From positions 44,419,522-44,483,521 of the forward strand of contig CM058229.1 in NCBI GenBank assembly GCA_030180135.1: a DNA stretch of 64,000 nt, read 5' to 3'. A program made the translations under genes and the position numbers. The DNA comes from Orychophragmus violaceus (lineage: Eukaryota > Streptophyta > Magnoliopsida > Brassicales > Brassicaceae). Of this stretch, positions 44,531-54,844 are shown one piece after another. Below the pieces are notes generated by a model. That model was not told the DNA's origin, did not search any database, and saw only the letters and a list, made by a program, of their open reading frames with translations. Each line of letters opens with the position of its first letter. The stretch's first letter is position 1.

Positions 44531-45960
44531 TGGTTTCAGAAATCCAAGCAGGTATGATGCTCGAGAAGGGTTGTGAGGCTTACTTGGCTACAATTACCAC
44601 AACTGAGGTTGGGGACGACAAAGAGATTGTAGAAATTCCTGTTGTAAAATAGTTTGGGGATGTGTTCACGGCCTTGAACGAGCTTACCACATGATTGTTC
44701 CGATCCATTGACCATTAAAATCGAGCCCGGGACCGCTTCACTCTCCAAAGAACCGTACCGAATGGCGCCATCTAAAATGGCTGAACTCAAGAAGCAATTG
44801 GACTAACTCTTGGAGAGGGATTCATCAGACCGAGTAATTCTCCATGAACGGCGCCGATTTTTTTTTGTAAAGAAGAAGGACAAGATCTTCAGGCTGTGCA
44901 TCGATTATTGAGGAATAAACCGAGTCACAGTGAAAAACAAGTATCCCGTGCCTCGAATCAATGATTTATTGGATCAACTTAAGGGAGCGACCGTATTATC
45001 CAAAATTGATCTAGCATCGGGATACCACCATATCCTGAACGCACCATAGGACGTACGGAAGACGGCGTTCTGGACACAGTATGGCCACTAAAAATTCGTG
45101 GTTATGCCGTTCGGACTGACAAATGCACCGGCGACTTTCATAAAGATGATGAATGGGATCTTGCATGATCGGTTGGATGAGTTCGTGATCATCGTCATAT
45201 ATGACATTCTTGTCTATTCAAAGGAACGGGATACACACCATGACCATCTTAGGAGAGTACTCGGACAACTAAGTGAGTAAAATCCCTATGCAAGGCTAAG
45301 TAAGTGCAGCTGCTGGCTGAAGAGCATCGGATTCCTAGGACACATTGTGTCAGACAAGGGAGTCTTGGTCGATCCTAGAAGATCAAATCTATAGAGAAGT
45401 GGCCAAGACCAAAGAATGCCATGGATGTAAAGAGTTTCCTTGGATTGGCCTGTTACTATAGACGGTTTGTCAGTGGGTTCACGAGCAAGGACAAGGCCAT
45501 GACTCGGCTAACCTGGAAGGACGTGAAGTTTGAGTAGACGGACTAGATTGAAATGAGTTTCTTTGAATTAAAGGACGCATTGACCAATGCACAGGTCCTG
45601 GCTTTACCAAAGAATGAGGTACAATATATGGTTTATACATATGCTTCCATAACCGGCCTTGGGTGTGTTTTGATGCAGTAGGGGAAGTTCATTGCTTATG
45701 CTTCAAGGAAATTGAAGAATCATGAGGGTAACTACCCGACTCATGACTTAGAGATGGATGGGGTAGTATTTTCCTTAATGATCTGGCGATCTTACCTTTA
45801 CGAGACCAAGGTAAAAATACTTACCAACCATAAGATCTTGAAGTATGTCTTTACTCAGCCATAGCTTAACCTGAGACAAAGAAGATGGATGGAACTAGTG
45901 GCCGACTATGATGTGGACACTGCTTACCACCCCAGGAAAGCAAACGTGGTAGCAGACGCC
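44530..45960 (+). pseudogene. Reverse transcriptase / RNase H remnant of element C
   Basis: Recognisable pieces are [76 protein letters not shown] and IYDILVYSKE (a damaged YxDD box), then GFLGHIVSDKGV, FLGLACYYRRFVSGF, RNase H YTYASITGLGCVL and [13 protein letters not shown]. At least ten stops interrupt it, mostly at positions where Gln, Trp or Arg codons are expected. It cannot make an enzyme. Confidence 0.88.
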
Positions 45961-47301
45961 TTTAGCAGGAAGAGAGCCGAGGTAGAAGTGGAACGAGATG
46001 CCAAGGAGTTGGTCGGAATGATTGAGTCTTTACACTCAACGCACTTAAACTTGAATGAAGAACCATTGGGTTTGGGAGAAGTAGACCAAGCAGATTTTTT
46101 TACTAGAGTTCGGTTGGCACAAGGGCATGATGAGGAGTTGAACAAGGTCCACAACCACAATAACACAGAATACAAGTTCTCCAAAAATAGGACGATTGTG
46201 GTTACCAGACGGGTTAGTGTACCGAATGTTAAGGAACTAAAGAAGGACATCTTGAGGGATGCACATCGGTCTAAGTTCTCCATCCATCCCGGACAGACCA
46301 AAATGTACCATGATCTCAAACAGTACTATCACTGGGTCGGAATGAAACGGGAAGTGGCTGAATGAGTGGCTAAGTATCTGACTTGCCAGTTGGTTAAGGC
46401 AGAGCATTAGGTTCCAAAAGGCCTACTACAAATTATGACCATTTCAAAGTGGAAATGGGACCACATCACGATGGACTTTGTAACCGGGTTGCCAGCAACC
46501 AGAATTAAGAGAGACACGATCTAGGTAGTGGTGGACAGGTTGATCAAGTCCGCACACTTCCGAGCCACCAAGAAAACAGATGGAGGTTGTAAGCTTGCGG
46601 AGCGGTACATCAACGAAATTGTAAGGTTGCACATGATTCCAGCAAATACAGTCTCAAATAGAAATGAGCGTTTCACCTCCTACTTTTGGCAAGCTTTCAA
46701 AAAATCTTTGGGAACTAGGGTGCACATTAGTACAACATACCACCCCTAGACAGATGGTCAGTCACAGAGGACCATACAAACGTTGAAGGGCATGTTGCGG
46801 GCATTCGTTCTGGATTGGAGTGACTCCTGGGAACGGTACCTACCCTTGGTTGAATTCTCTTACAATAAAAGTTTTCAGGCAAGTATTGGTGTGTCACCAT
46901 ATGAAGCCTTGTACGGTTGGCCTTGCCGAACGCCCCTTTTCTGGATGCAAGTAGGGGAGTCAAGCATAATCAGTCCATATATCATCGAAGAGACCACGAA
47001 GCAAATCGGGTTTCTAAGGATCAAAATGAAAGAAGCTCAAGACCAAAATAAATGTTAGAGAGCGTGGGAATGGACGCATACAAGGGGAGAGCAAGAGATT
47101 CAAAATGGGGGAAGTTGTATCTAAGGTATTTGGGACCGTTCCGAATCCTAGAGAGCGTGGGAATGGACGCATACAAGATTGACATGCCAAATGAGATGGA
47201 AGCGTTCCACAATGTGTTCCACGTGTCTCAGCTCCGGAAGTGTTTGACAGATCAAGATGGGATTATTCCGGAGATATCCAGCGAACTTAAGGTCAACCTG
47301 A
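45961..47301 (+). pseudogene. Integrase of element C, interrupted by element D
   Basis: Begins with the longest open piece (45889-46365, ending the RNase H/integrase linker and HHCC region: HPGQTKMYHDLKQYYHWVGM, then TCQLVKAEH). The core follows with MDFVTGLP, VVVDRLIKSAHF, SNRNERFTSYFW, TDGQSQRT and VEFSYNKSFQASIG; stops lie at 46363, 46409, 46521 and 46747. The C-terminal part (YLGPFRILESVG, FHNVFHVSQLRKCL) runs to 47301, where Copia D is inserted. A 29-bp segment is duplicated at 47056 and 47149. Confidence 0.88.
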
Positions 47302-47941
47302 TGTTGGATCTGCTAGGATCTAGGGTTTGATATATTGAATAAAACCAACCTCGTTCTTACCTTTGAACTGGCAGCGAAATGAGAATGGTGAACGAGATCA
47401 GTGGAGCAACGCAGATGTCTTGCCTCTACCAGATACACACGCACACAAGCTGGAAACGGGATGCTAGTGCCGGATCAACGGGAATCGAAACTCTCTGGTG
47501 TTTCTACTTTTTCTGTCAAGAAAAGTGGACGGCTCACTGTTTAGGTCGAAACTCTCAAGTTTTATTCGACCTAAACTTGTTTAACGGGCCAGACTTAATT
47601 AAGTCTTAATTCGGAAAGCCTTTCCGAAAACCCAAACTGTGTCGACCGACACACAAGCTGTGTCGATCGACACAACACCATTATATCGATTATAATGCGC
47701 ATCCAATACACATTAATATGATCATTGCCATAATGATCATTCCCATGTCGTAGCTTCCAATTTGCTTAGGTGTGTGACCCTATAGGATCATATAATACTG
47801 GCAGTAAGTCTACAACTTACAGATTGCAAGAGGCTTCTAGCAAAATATTGCAACCGCCCAGTATTATACGAATGTCTGATCTCGACACACAACTATCATC
47901 AGGAGTGAGTACGAGTTTGATTTCAGGACACTATCCCAACA
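47302..47941 (-). repeat. 3' LTR of element D
   Basis: On the minus strand TGTTGGGATAG…TCCAACA. The module TCGACCGACACA…TCGATCGACACA lies at 47639-47675. The adjoining AAGTGGGAGAT (minus strand, 47942-47952) is the polypurine tract. Confidence 0.95.
47639..47675. promoter_or_regulatory. Bipartite CpG palindrome module, 3' LTR of D
   Basis: TGTCGACCGACACA and TGTCGATCGACACA, cores 21 bp apart. It is unchanged in the other LTR at 54305-54342. Confidence 0.85.
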
Positions 47942-48763
47942 ATCTCCCACTTGTACTGGAATCATCTATTCCTATAATCCTTTTGTCTCTATATCTCAAT
48001 TTGGCATAAGGCAAGATTGGTGTCATCCTTATTAAGCCAACATCGTGTTTATCGAACTCCTGATCTCATATTGAACATTACAAACAACTGAACTACAGTT
48101 CGTTTGAGTGCGGCCACACATTCTCTCAGTATTCAATCTTCGATAGGCCCTGGGATATTTATCTCCCGTTATACAGGAGGGACAAGTCCCATCTTGTTAC
48201 ATCCCTGTTTCAACGCACACTTCATGATACACTTGAACAGTGCCGTTATAGTCGCCAGTTACGGGTCGACGTTTGACAAAGTCAAAGTGTACCAATTCAT
48301 ATGCAAGAAAGCATGATGAACTCAGGTCTAAGGACTATACTCTATAGTCGTAATGAGAACCTCTTATGACACAGATATAACTATCTTGTAGACTTCTCAT
48401 TAGCGGGTCATGTCCGATCATATGTTCACTAACATATATCTATGTGACTGACTGCGATAATCATATCATTGGCTCCATGAAACTTAGCCAACAGTCACCT
48501 CACAATCTAGTCTCTCGCGGTTGTCAGTGTCCCACTTTGACAACCTCGACCAGGGACAAAACATAATTTATTAACTTATAGGGTTTCATGATCAAGTCCT
48601 CAACTTGATGACCTATAATATGTCATAAACTTATTTTGGGACCATTATTTAGATCACAATAAATAATGCTGAAATCAAATTTCATTAAACATTTCCAAAT
48701 GAATGTTTACAAGAGCGTCTTATTATAACTAAAACAAAACTAAAACTCCCACTAGAATCAAGA
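47942..48763 (-). other. 3' non-coding region and polypurine tract of element D
   Basis: The polypurine tract lies at 47942-47952 next to the LTR. The remaining ~800 bp has no supportable ORF and is presumably 3' UTR of the element RNA. Confidence 0.6.
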
Positions 48764-51700
48764 TTACATCTTAAGATCTCTAATGCCTACAACAGTCGCA
48801 TGACTCTCATGCTTAGGCCTTGGGAGCGACTTGGTTAGAGGATCAGCGACATTCTCGTCTGTCGGAACTCGGCTGATCTTCACATCACCTCTATTGACGA
48901 TATCACGAATCAGGTGATATCTCCTCTCCACGTGTTTGGACTTCTGGTGTGACCTGGGTTCTTTTGCTTGAGCAATGGCTCCATTGTTGTCACAAAACAA
49001 AGCCACTGGCTCCAAGATACTAGGAACCACACCAAGTTCAGTCATGAACTTCTTGATCCAAACAGCTTCCTTTGCCGCTTCTGAAGCAGCAACATATTCA
49101 GCTTCCGTCGTGGAATCAGCTACGGTATTCTGCTTAGAGATCTTCCAGCTCACTGCACCGCTATTTAGACAGAAGACATATCCAGATTGTGATCGGAAAT
49201 CGTCTCTGTCCGTCTGAAAACTCGCATCGGTGAATCCATTCACCACAAGTTCTTCACTTCCTCCATACACTAGTAATTTATCCTTGGTATGTCTCAAATA
49301 CTTGAGAATATTCTTGACTGCTGTCCAGTGAACTTCACCTGGATCAGATTGGTATCTACTCGTCATGCTTAACGCGTAAGCTACATCTGGACGAGTGCAG
49401 AGCATGGCATACATAATAGATCCTACTGCAGAAGCATAAGGAATCCTATTCATGCGTTCTCGCTCAGCATGTGTCGCCGGACACTGCTTCTTGATGAGAC
49501 TGGTGACATGAGACATCGGTATGAAGCCCTTCTTGGAATCATGCATCCTGAAACTGTGCAGTACCTTACCAATATAAGTGTCCTGGCACAATCCAATCAG
49601 CATGTTCATTCTATCTCTGTAGATTCTGATTCCAAGAATATACGCGGCTTCTCCCATGTCTTTCATGGAAAAACAACTTCCGAGCCAAGTCTTAACAGAC
49701 TGAAGCAACGGAACGTCATTACCGAGGAGGAGTATGTCATCAACATACAGTACAAGAAACACAATTTTGCTCCCACTAGTCTTCTTGTAAACACATGGTT
49801 CTTCTTTGTTCTTGATGAAACCAAATCGTTTTACTGCTTCATCAAAACGAAGATTCCAACTCCGTGATTCTTGCTTCAATCCATAAATGGATTTATGAAG
49901 CTTGCATACCTTCCCAGCGTTCTTAGGATCGACAAAACCTTCAGGCCGTGTCATATACACATCCTCTTCCAGAATACCATTCAGGAATGCGGTTTTGACA
50001 TCCATTTGCCAAATCTCATAATCATAATGAGCGGCAATTGCTAGAAGAATCCGAATGGATTTAAGCATAGCGACTGGGGAATAGGTTTCATCATAGTCAA
50101 TACCATGAATTTGCTTGAAACCTTTAGCCACCAACCTCGCTTTGTAAATCTGTACATTGCCATCCACGTCAATCTTCTTCTTGAAGATCCATTTACACTC
50201 AATGGCTTTTATACCATTAGGTAAATCAACCAAGGACCATACTTGGTTTTCTAACATGGATCCCATTTCGGATTTAGAGGCTCCAAGCCACTTTTCGGAG
50301 TCCGGGTCCACCATTGCTTCCGCGAAGGTCGCTGGTTCGTCACTTTCAATGATCATCAGATCATTTGAATTGGTCACGAGAAATCCATAGTATCTCTCGG
50401 GTTCGTGACGGATCCTTCCGGATCTGCGAACTTCAGGCTCCACAGGTGCCGGTTCCACAGAACTCTGTGGATCCAGCTGCTTCTCTTCCTCTGTAGGTTG
50501 AGTAGCCTCCTGCGCATCTTGAATCTCTTCAAGATGTACTTTACTCCCACTGTTTTTCTTAGAGAGAAACTCCCTCTCAAGAAAAGAACAGTCCCGAGCA
50601 ACAAATACTTTGTTTTCAGATTGGTTGTAAAAGTAGTATGCCTTGGTTTCCCTAGGATAACCAACGAAGTAGCATTTATCTGATTTGGGTGCAAGCTTGT
50701 CAGAGATTAGATGTTTGACATAAGCTTCACAACCCCAAATCCTCAGGAAAGACAGACTAGGAACATTCCCAGTCCACAGTTCATGTGGTGTCTTTTCCAC
50801 TGATTTAGATGGTACCCTATTTAGTGTAAACGCAGACGTTTCTAGAGCGTATCCCCAAAAGGATAATGGAAGATTTGAATGACTCATCATAGACCAAACC
50901 ATATCCAATAAGGTTCGATTCCTCCTCTCTGACACTCCATTCCATTGGGGTGTTCCAGGAGGAGTGAGTTGTGAAATAATTCCACACTCGCTCAGATAGT
51001 CGCTGAACTCTTGACTTAAGTATTCTCCTCCGCGATCCGATCGCAGAACTTTGATACTTTTGCCAAGTTGGTTCTGTACTTCATTCTTGAATTCCTTGAA
51101 TCTATCAAAGGATTCTGACTTGTGTCTCATCAAATAGACATAGCCATACCTACTGAAATCATCAGTGAAGGTAATGAAGTACTTGTAATTTCCTCTGGCA
51201 ACAGTACTCATCGGCCCACATACATCAGTATGAACAAGGTCCAATAAGTCACTGGCCCTTTCATTTGGTTTGTTAAAAGGGGCTCTAGCCATCTTGCCTA
51301 TCAAACAAGATTCGCATTTCTCATATGATTCAAAATCAAATGAGCCCAGAAGCCCATTACGATGGAGCCTTTGGATGCGTTTCTCATTGATATGGCCCAA
51401 ACGACAATGCCATAAGAAAGTCGGGTTTTCGTCATTGGACTTAAACCGCTTTGTATTTATGTTAAAGACAGGCATTTCTTGGTTTAAAACATATAACCCA
51501 TTATCTAATGGGGCGCTACCATAAAACGTACCATCACGATTAAAAGAACAAACTTTATTCTTAACAGCAAAATCAAAACCTTCCAAATCCAAAACGGAAA
51601 CTGAAATTATGTTTCTGCTTATCGCAGGTACAAAGTAGCAATTATTTAAAATTAAAACCATGCCTGATGATAAGGACAACTCGTAGGTGCCTACGGCCAG

Positions 51701-52771
51701 TGCAGCAACCTTAGCTCCATTCCCGACCCGTAGCTCCACTTGTCCTTTCTTCAGCGTCCTACTGTTTCTTAGTGCCTGCACATCAGTACAAATATGAGCA
51801 CCGCAGCCGGTATCCAATACCCACGAAGTAGAACTAGAAGACATAACATTAAGTTCGATAACATAAATACCTGAGTCAGACGCATCATACGTCTTCTTCA
51901 GCTTCTTGTAATCTTCCATGAACTTCTTGCAGTCTCTCTTCCAATGCCCCAACTGCTTGCAGTAGTTGCACTTATCCTCAGGAGAAGGCCCGGATTTGGG
52001 CTTTGGCTTGGGCTTGTCCTGACTTTCAGTCTGGACAACCTGGGCCTTTCCCTTACCCTTCTTAGGTTTCTTAAACCTTTTACCCCCTTGTACCATCAGT
52101 ACACTGGGAGTTGCCTTCTTGAGATTCGGCTCTGCTGTCTTCAGCATGCCGTGCAACTCAGTCAATGTCTTAGTCATGTTTTGCATGTTGTAGTTCATGA
52201 TGAACTGATCAAAACACGACGGTAAAGACTGCAGAATCATGTCTGTGGCTAGCTCCTGGCTAATGGCACAGTCCAGTTTCCCCAGGTTATCAATGTAACC
52301 CATCATTTTAAGGACATGAGGACTTACTGGACTATCCTTAGCCAGCTTGCAATCCATGAGAGATTTAACCGTCTGGTATCTCTCTGTGCGAGCTTGCTCC
52401 TGAAACAAAGCTTTCAGGCTGTTAATCATCTCAATGGGTGACATCACGTTCTCATATTGCTTCTGCAGCTCAGAGTTCATAGTCACCAGCATTAGACAAT
52501 TAACATCTTTGACATCAGCTGAATGCTTATCCCAAGCATTCTTTTCTGTCTGCGGGGCATTGGAACGTGGCCTCTCGGTGAGAACTCTTTCAAGGACATA
52601 TTCCTTGTTCTCCTGCCTGAGAACTATTCTCAGGTTCCGATACCATTCCAAGAAATTAGATCCATTTAACTTGTCCTTCTCAAGGATGGATCTTAGTGAG
52701 AAAGTGTTGATGTGATTTGAGACAGACATAACTGTAATTAAAAGAGGTAGAGTTTTAGTTATAATGCTCAA
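48764..52771 (-). CDS. Intact Copia gag-pol polyprotein of element D (1335 aa)
   Basis: A single uninterrupted frame carries all Copia parts in the right order: gag (residues about 30-230, NGSNFLEWYRNLRIVL, LGKLDCAISQELATDMIL), a CCHC knuckle (CNYCKQLGHWKRDC, about 267-280), protease (WVLDTGCGAHICTD, about 315), GAG-pre-integrase (LWHCRLGHINEKRIQ), integrase DDE (HTDVCGPMS, RSDRGGEY, NGVSERRNRT), reverse transcriptase (WQMDVKTAFLNG, YVDDILLLG) and RNase H (GFTDASFQTD, STTEAEYVAASEA). No key residue is missing. The ATG at 52771 is the first in frame; a second Met (SVSNHINTFSLRSI follows it) could be used. Confidence 0.97.
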   Translation of the reverse strand: MSIITKTLPLLITVMSVSNHINTFSLRSILEKDKLNGSNFLEWYRNLRIVLRQENKEYVLERVLTERPRSNAPQTEKNAWDKHSADVKDVNCLMLVTMNSELQKQYENVMSPIEMINSLKALFQEQARTERYQTVKSLMDCKLAKDSPVSPHVLKMMGYIDNLGKLDCAISQELATDMILQSLPSCFDQFIMNYNMQNMTKTLTELHGMLKTAEPNLKKATPSVLMVQGGKRFKKPKKGKGKAQVVQTESQDKPKPKPKSGPSPEDKCNYCKQLGHWKRDCKKFMEDYKKLKKTYDASDSGIYVIELNVMSSSSTSWVLDTGCGAHICTDVQALRNSRTLKKGQVELRVGNGAKVAALAVGTYELSLSSGMVLILNNCYFVPAISRNIISVSVLDLEGFDFAVKNKVCSFNRDGTFYGSAPLDNGLYVLNQEMPVFNINTKRFKSNDENPTFLWHCRLGHINEKRIQRLHRNGLLGSFDFESYEKCESCLIGKMARAPFNKPNERASDLLDLVHTDVCGPMSTVARGNYKYFITFTDDFSRYGYVYLMRHKSESFDRFKEFKNEVQNQLGKSIKVLRSDRGGEYLSQEFSDYLSECGIISQLTPPGTPQWNGVSERRNRTLLDMVWSMMSHSNLPLSFWGYALETSAFTLNRVPSKSVEKTPHELWTGNVPSLSFLRIWGCEAYVKHLISDKLAPKSDKCYFVGYPRETKAYYFYNQSENKVFVARDCSFLEREFLSKKNSGSKVHLEEIQDAQEATQPTEEEKQLDPQSSVEPAPVEPEVRRSGRIRHEPERYYGFLVTNSNDLMIIESDEPATFAEAMVDPDSEKWLGASKSEMGSMLENQVWSLVDLPNGIKAIECKWIFKKKIDVDGNVQIYKARLVAKGFKQIHGIDYDETYSPVAMLKSIRILLAIAAHYDYEIWQMDVKTAFLNGILEEDVYMTRPEGFVDPKNAGKVCKLHKSIYGLKQESRSWNLRFDEAVKRFGFIKNKEEPCVYKKTSGSKIVFLVLYVDDILLLGNDVPLLQSVKTWLGSCFSMKDMGEAAYILGIRIYRDRMNMLIGLCQDTYIGKVLHSFRMHDSKKGFIPMSHVTSLIKKQCPATHAERERMNRIPYASAVGSIMYAMLCTRPDVAYALSMTSRYQSDPGEVHWTAVKNILKYLRHTKDKLLVYGGSEELVVNGFTDASFQTDRDDFRSQSGYVFCLNSGAVSWKISKQNTVADSTTEAEYVAASEAAKEAVWIKKFMTELGVVPSILEPVALFCDNNGAIAQAKEPRSHQKSKHVERRYHLIRDIVNRGDVKISRVPTDENVADPLTKSLPRPKHESHATVVGIRDLKM

Positions 52772-53956
52772 GAAATGAGAATTCTTATCTAATAAGAAAA
52801 ACTCGCATTGTATTCAAAACTATGTTTCCTCAGATGAATACAATGAGCCAAGATCCTCAGATTTCTAAAATTCGAGTGGGCGACTCGCCGTTACTCAAAC
52901 TTTAGCCATCTAGGTAAGCAAATCATTGCTAATTGTACCTAGTACAACTCTTGGTCGTGGATAAGACAAACTATGCCTAATCCACTCTAATGTCTCTGGG
53001 CCCAGAACTTCTGTTGGCCCAGTCAAGTAAAACCAATCTATTTTCTGTCTTGTGATCACTGACAGTTGCACTGCAAGTCTGTCAACGATCACCTGCCTTA
53101 CTCATGTTGCAGTGGATACTGAGGACTCCAAGATTATCCAACAAACGACACGAGTCTTGACATTAGACAAGATCGGGCAAGACATCAAGATCACTTGATA
53201 TTTAGTTGAGGAAATGAACTATTTTATCTTGATGTATATCCAATATACATCCAAGAAGTTATAAATTTATTTAAAACATTCAGTTTTATTAGGTTTATGT
53301 TCATTTAGAACTTTTAGGATTAAATTGTTCTGGTATATGCAAATTTGTGGTCCAACCAGCACATCTGCGAATGTCGACGCAACCAGACATAAACCGTTCT
53401 TCGATAACCGGTCAAACCGGATCGAATTTACACAACCGATTCAATCCAATTGAACCGATTTGGTTTAATGGTCCATGTCGATCGTTACACACTGTGTGTC
53501 GATCGACTTTACCAAACCAGAACCAATTGGTTAATTAAAATTAACCGAGCGAGATAACCGGTTCAATCCAATCGAACCGATCTATCTGATCGCATTGCCT
53601 GTGTCGACCGACACACCCAGTGTATCGATCGACACAGCAGGAATACGGGTACTCGATCTCAGATCGAAACCCTAAAATTACTTACGGATTTTCGCTTTGT
53701 GTCGACCGACGCACGCTTTGTGTCGATCGACACTCTGCGACAAACCCTAAAATTTTACGTGTTATTTCGCGGCGTGTCGACCGACACACGCTTTGTGTCG
53801 ATCGACACATTGCGATTTCAACAGTTCATCGATTTTCAACATGCATACAATCCGAGATTAATCATAAGAAAAACGATTTTAGCAGGCAATTTTCAATTCA
53901 ACAACAACAAGTTTCGAATTAATTGCATCAGATTCAATAGTCTAAACCCTAACACG
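52772..53956 (-). other. Leader of element D with palindrome modules
   Basis: The ~1.2-kb untranslated leader has four CpG palindrome modules (53475-53508, 53600-53637, 53698-53734, 53773-53809) within its first 500 bases, closest to the primer site. Apart from these it is AT-rich with no ORF that I believe. Confidence 0.75.
53475..53809. repeat. Four bipartite CpG palindrome modules in the leader of D
   Basis: Each has a TCGACCGA (or TCGATCGT) core and a TCGATCGA core about 21 bp apart inside GTGTCGA…CGACAC palindromes. The last two modules are near-identical and 75 bp apart, each preceded by CCTAAAATT(A/T)…TTCGC-like text, so part of the leader is a tandem duplication. Confidence 0.85.
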
Positions 53957-53968
53957 CTCTAATACCAC
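53957..53968 (-). other. Primer-binding site of element D
   Basis: The minus strand reads TGGTATTAGAGC, directly inside the 5' LTR. It is the initiator tRNA-Met type. Confidence 0.8.
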
Positions 53969-54608
53969 TATTGGATCTCCTAGGATCTAGGGTTTGATAT
54001 ATTGAATAAAACCAATCTCGTTCTTACCTTTGAACTGGCAGCGGAATGAGAATGGTGAACGAGATCAGTGGAGCAACGCAGATGCCTTGCCTCTACCAGA
54101 TACACACGCACACAAGCTGGAAACGGGATGCTAGTGCCGGATCGACGGGAATCGAAACTCTCTGGTGTTTCTCTTTTTTCTGTCAAGAAAAGTGGACGGC
54201 TCACTGTTTAGGTCGAAACTCTCAAGTTTTATTCGAACTAAACTTGTTTAACGGGCCAGACTTAATTAAGTCTTAATTCGGAAAGCCTTTCCGAAAACCC
54301 GCACTGTGTCGACCGACACACAAGCTGTGTCGATCGACACAACACCATTATATCGATTATAATGCGCATCCAATACACATTAATATGATCATTGCCATAA
54401 TGATCATTCCCATGTCGTAGCTTCCAGTTTGCCTAGGTGTGTGACCCTATAAGATCATATAATACTGGCAGTAAGTCTACAGCTTACAGATTGCAAGAGG
54501 CTTCTAGCAAAACATTACAACCGCCCAGTATTATACGAATGTCTGATCTCGACACACAACTATCATCAGGAGTGAGTACGAGTGTGATTTCAGGACACTA
54601 TCCCAACA
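53969..54608 (-). repeat. 5' LTR of element D
   Basis: It pairs with 47302-47941. The inner terminus reads TCCAATA instead of TCCAACA (minus strand), so one terminal base has changed. It is followed by the TSD CCTGA. Confidence 0.95.
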
Positions 54609-54613
54609 CCTGA

Positions 54614-54790
54614 CCATTGAGGCTAGACCGATATGGATCTTGGATATGTCGGAATCGCAACACGGAAAAAGGTGATACATATGGTCAAGGTGGAGTGGAT
54701 CTGCAACGGGACCAAGGAGATCACATGGGAAATCGAGAGCAGAATGCGAGCCGAATATCCCGAATGGTTTATGAAGATTGAACATAATTA
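54614..54790 (+). pseudogene. C-terminal end of pol of element C (after D)
   Basis: It resumes the frame interrupted at 47301: LTIEARPIWILDM-like text, then GKKVIHMVKVEWICNGTKEI, TWEIESRMRAEYPEWF and a stop at 54789. This VKVxW…xEATWE-type ending is the C-terminal chromodomain-adjacent segment of chromoviral integrases. I do not see a full chromodomain. Confidence 0.75.
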
Positions 54791-54824
54791 ACAACTTGAT
54801 TCAGATTCGGGAATGAATCCCTTT

Positions 54825-54843
54825 CGGGGGGCGGGAGGGAGAC
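54825..54843 (+). promoter_or_regulatory. Polypurine tract of element C
   Basis: CGGGGGGCGGGAGGGAGAC lies directly before the 3' LTR (TGTAACACCCC). Confidence 0.8.
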
Positions 54844-54844
54844 T

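Larger units (their letters stand above)
47302..54608 (-). mobile_element. Complete Copia LTR retrotransposon (element D) with intact polyprotein
   Basis: LTRs 47302-47941 and 53969-54608 (640 bp each) and the perfect TSD CCTGA (47297-47301, 54609-54613) define it. On the minus strand the order is 5' LTR, tRNA-Met-type PBS, a ~1.2-kb leader, one 1335-codon gag-pol ORF, ~0.8 kb of 3' non-coding DNA, PPT and 3' LTR. The LTRs differ at about 17 sites (~2.7%). It landed in the integrase C-terminal coding region of element C in opposite orientation. It is the best candidate for an autonomous copy in the window. Confidence 0.96.

Noticed and set aside
53475..53809. CRISPR-like array
   Set aside because: Repeats are palindromic pairs with unequal spacers in a plant retrotransposon leader; no cas genes, and the host is a plant.
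53620..53962. Plus-strand ORFs of 87-100 codons in the leader of element D
   Set aside because: Periodic TLCVDRH-like translation comes from the palindrome modules; antisense to the element and without homology.
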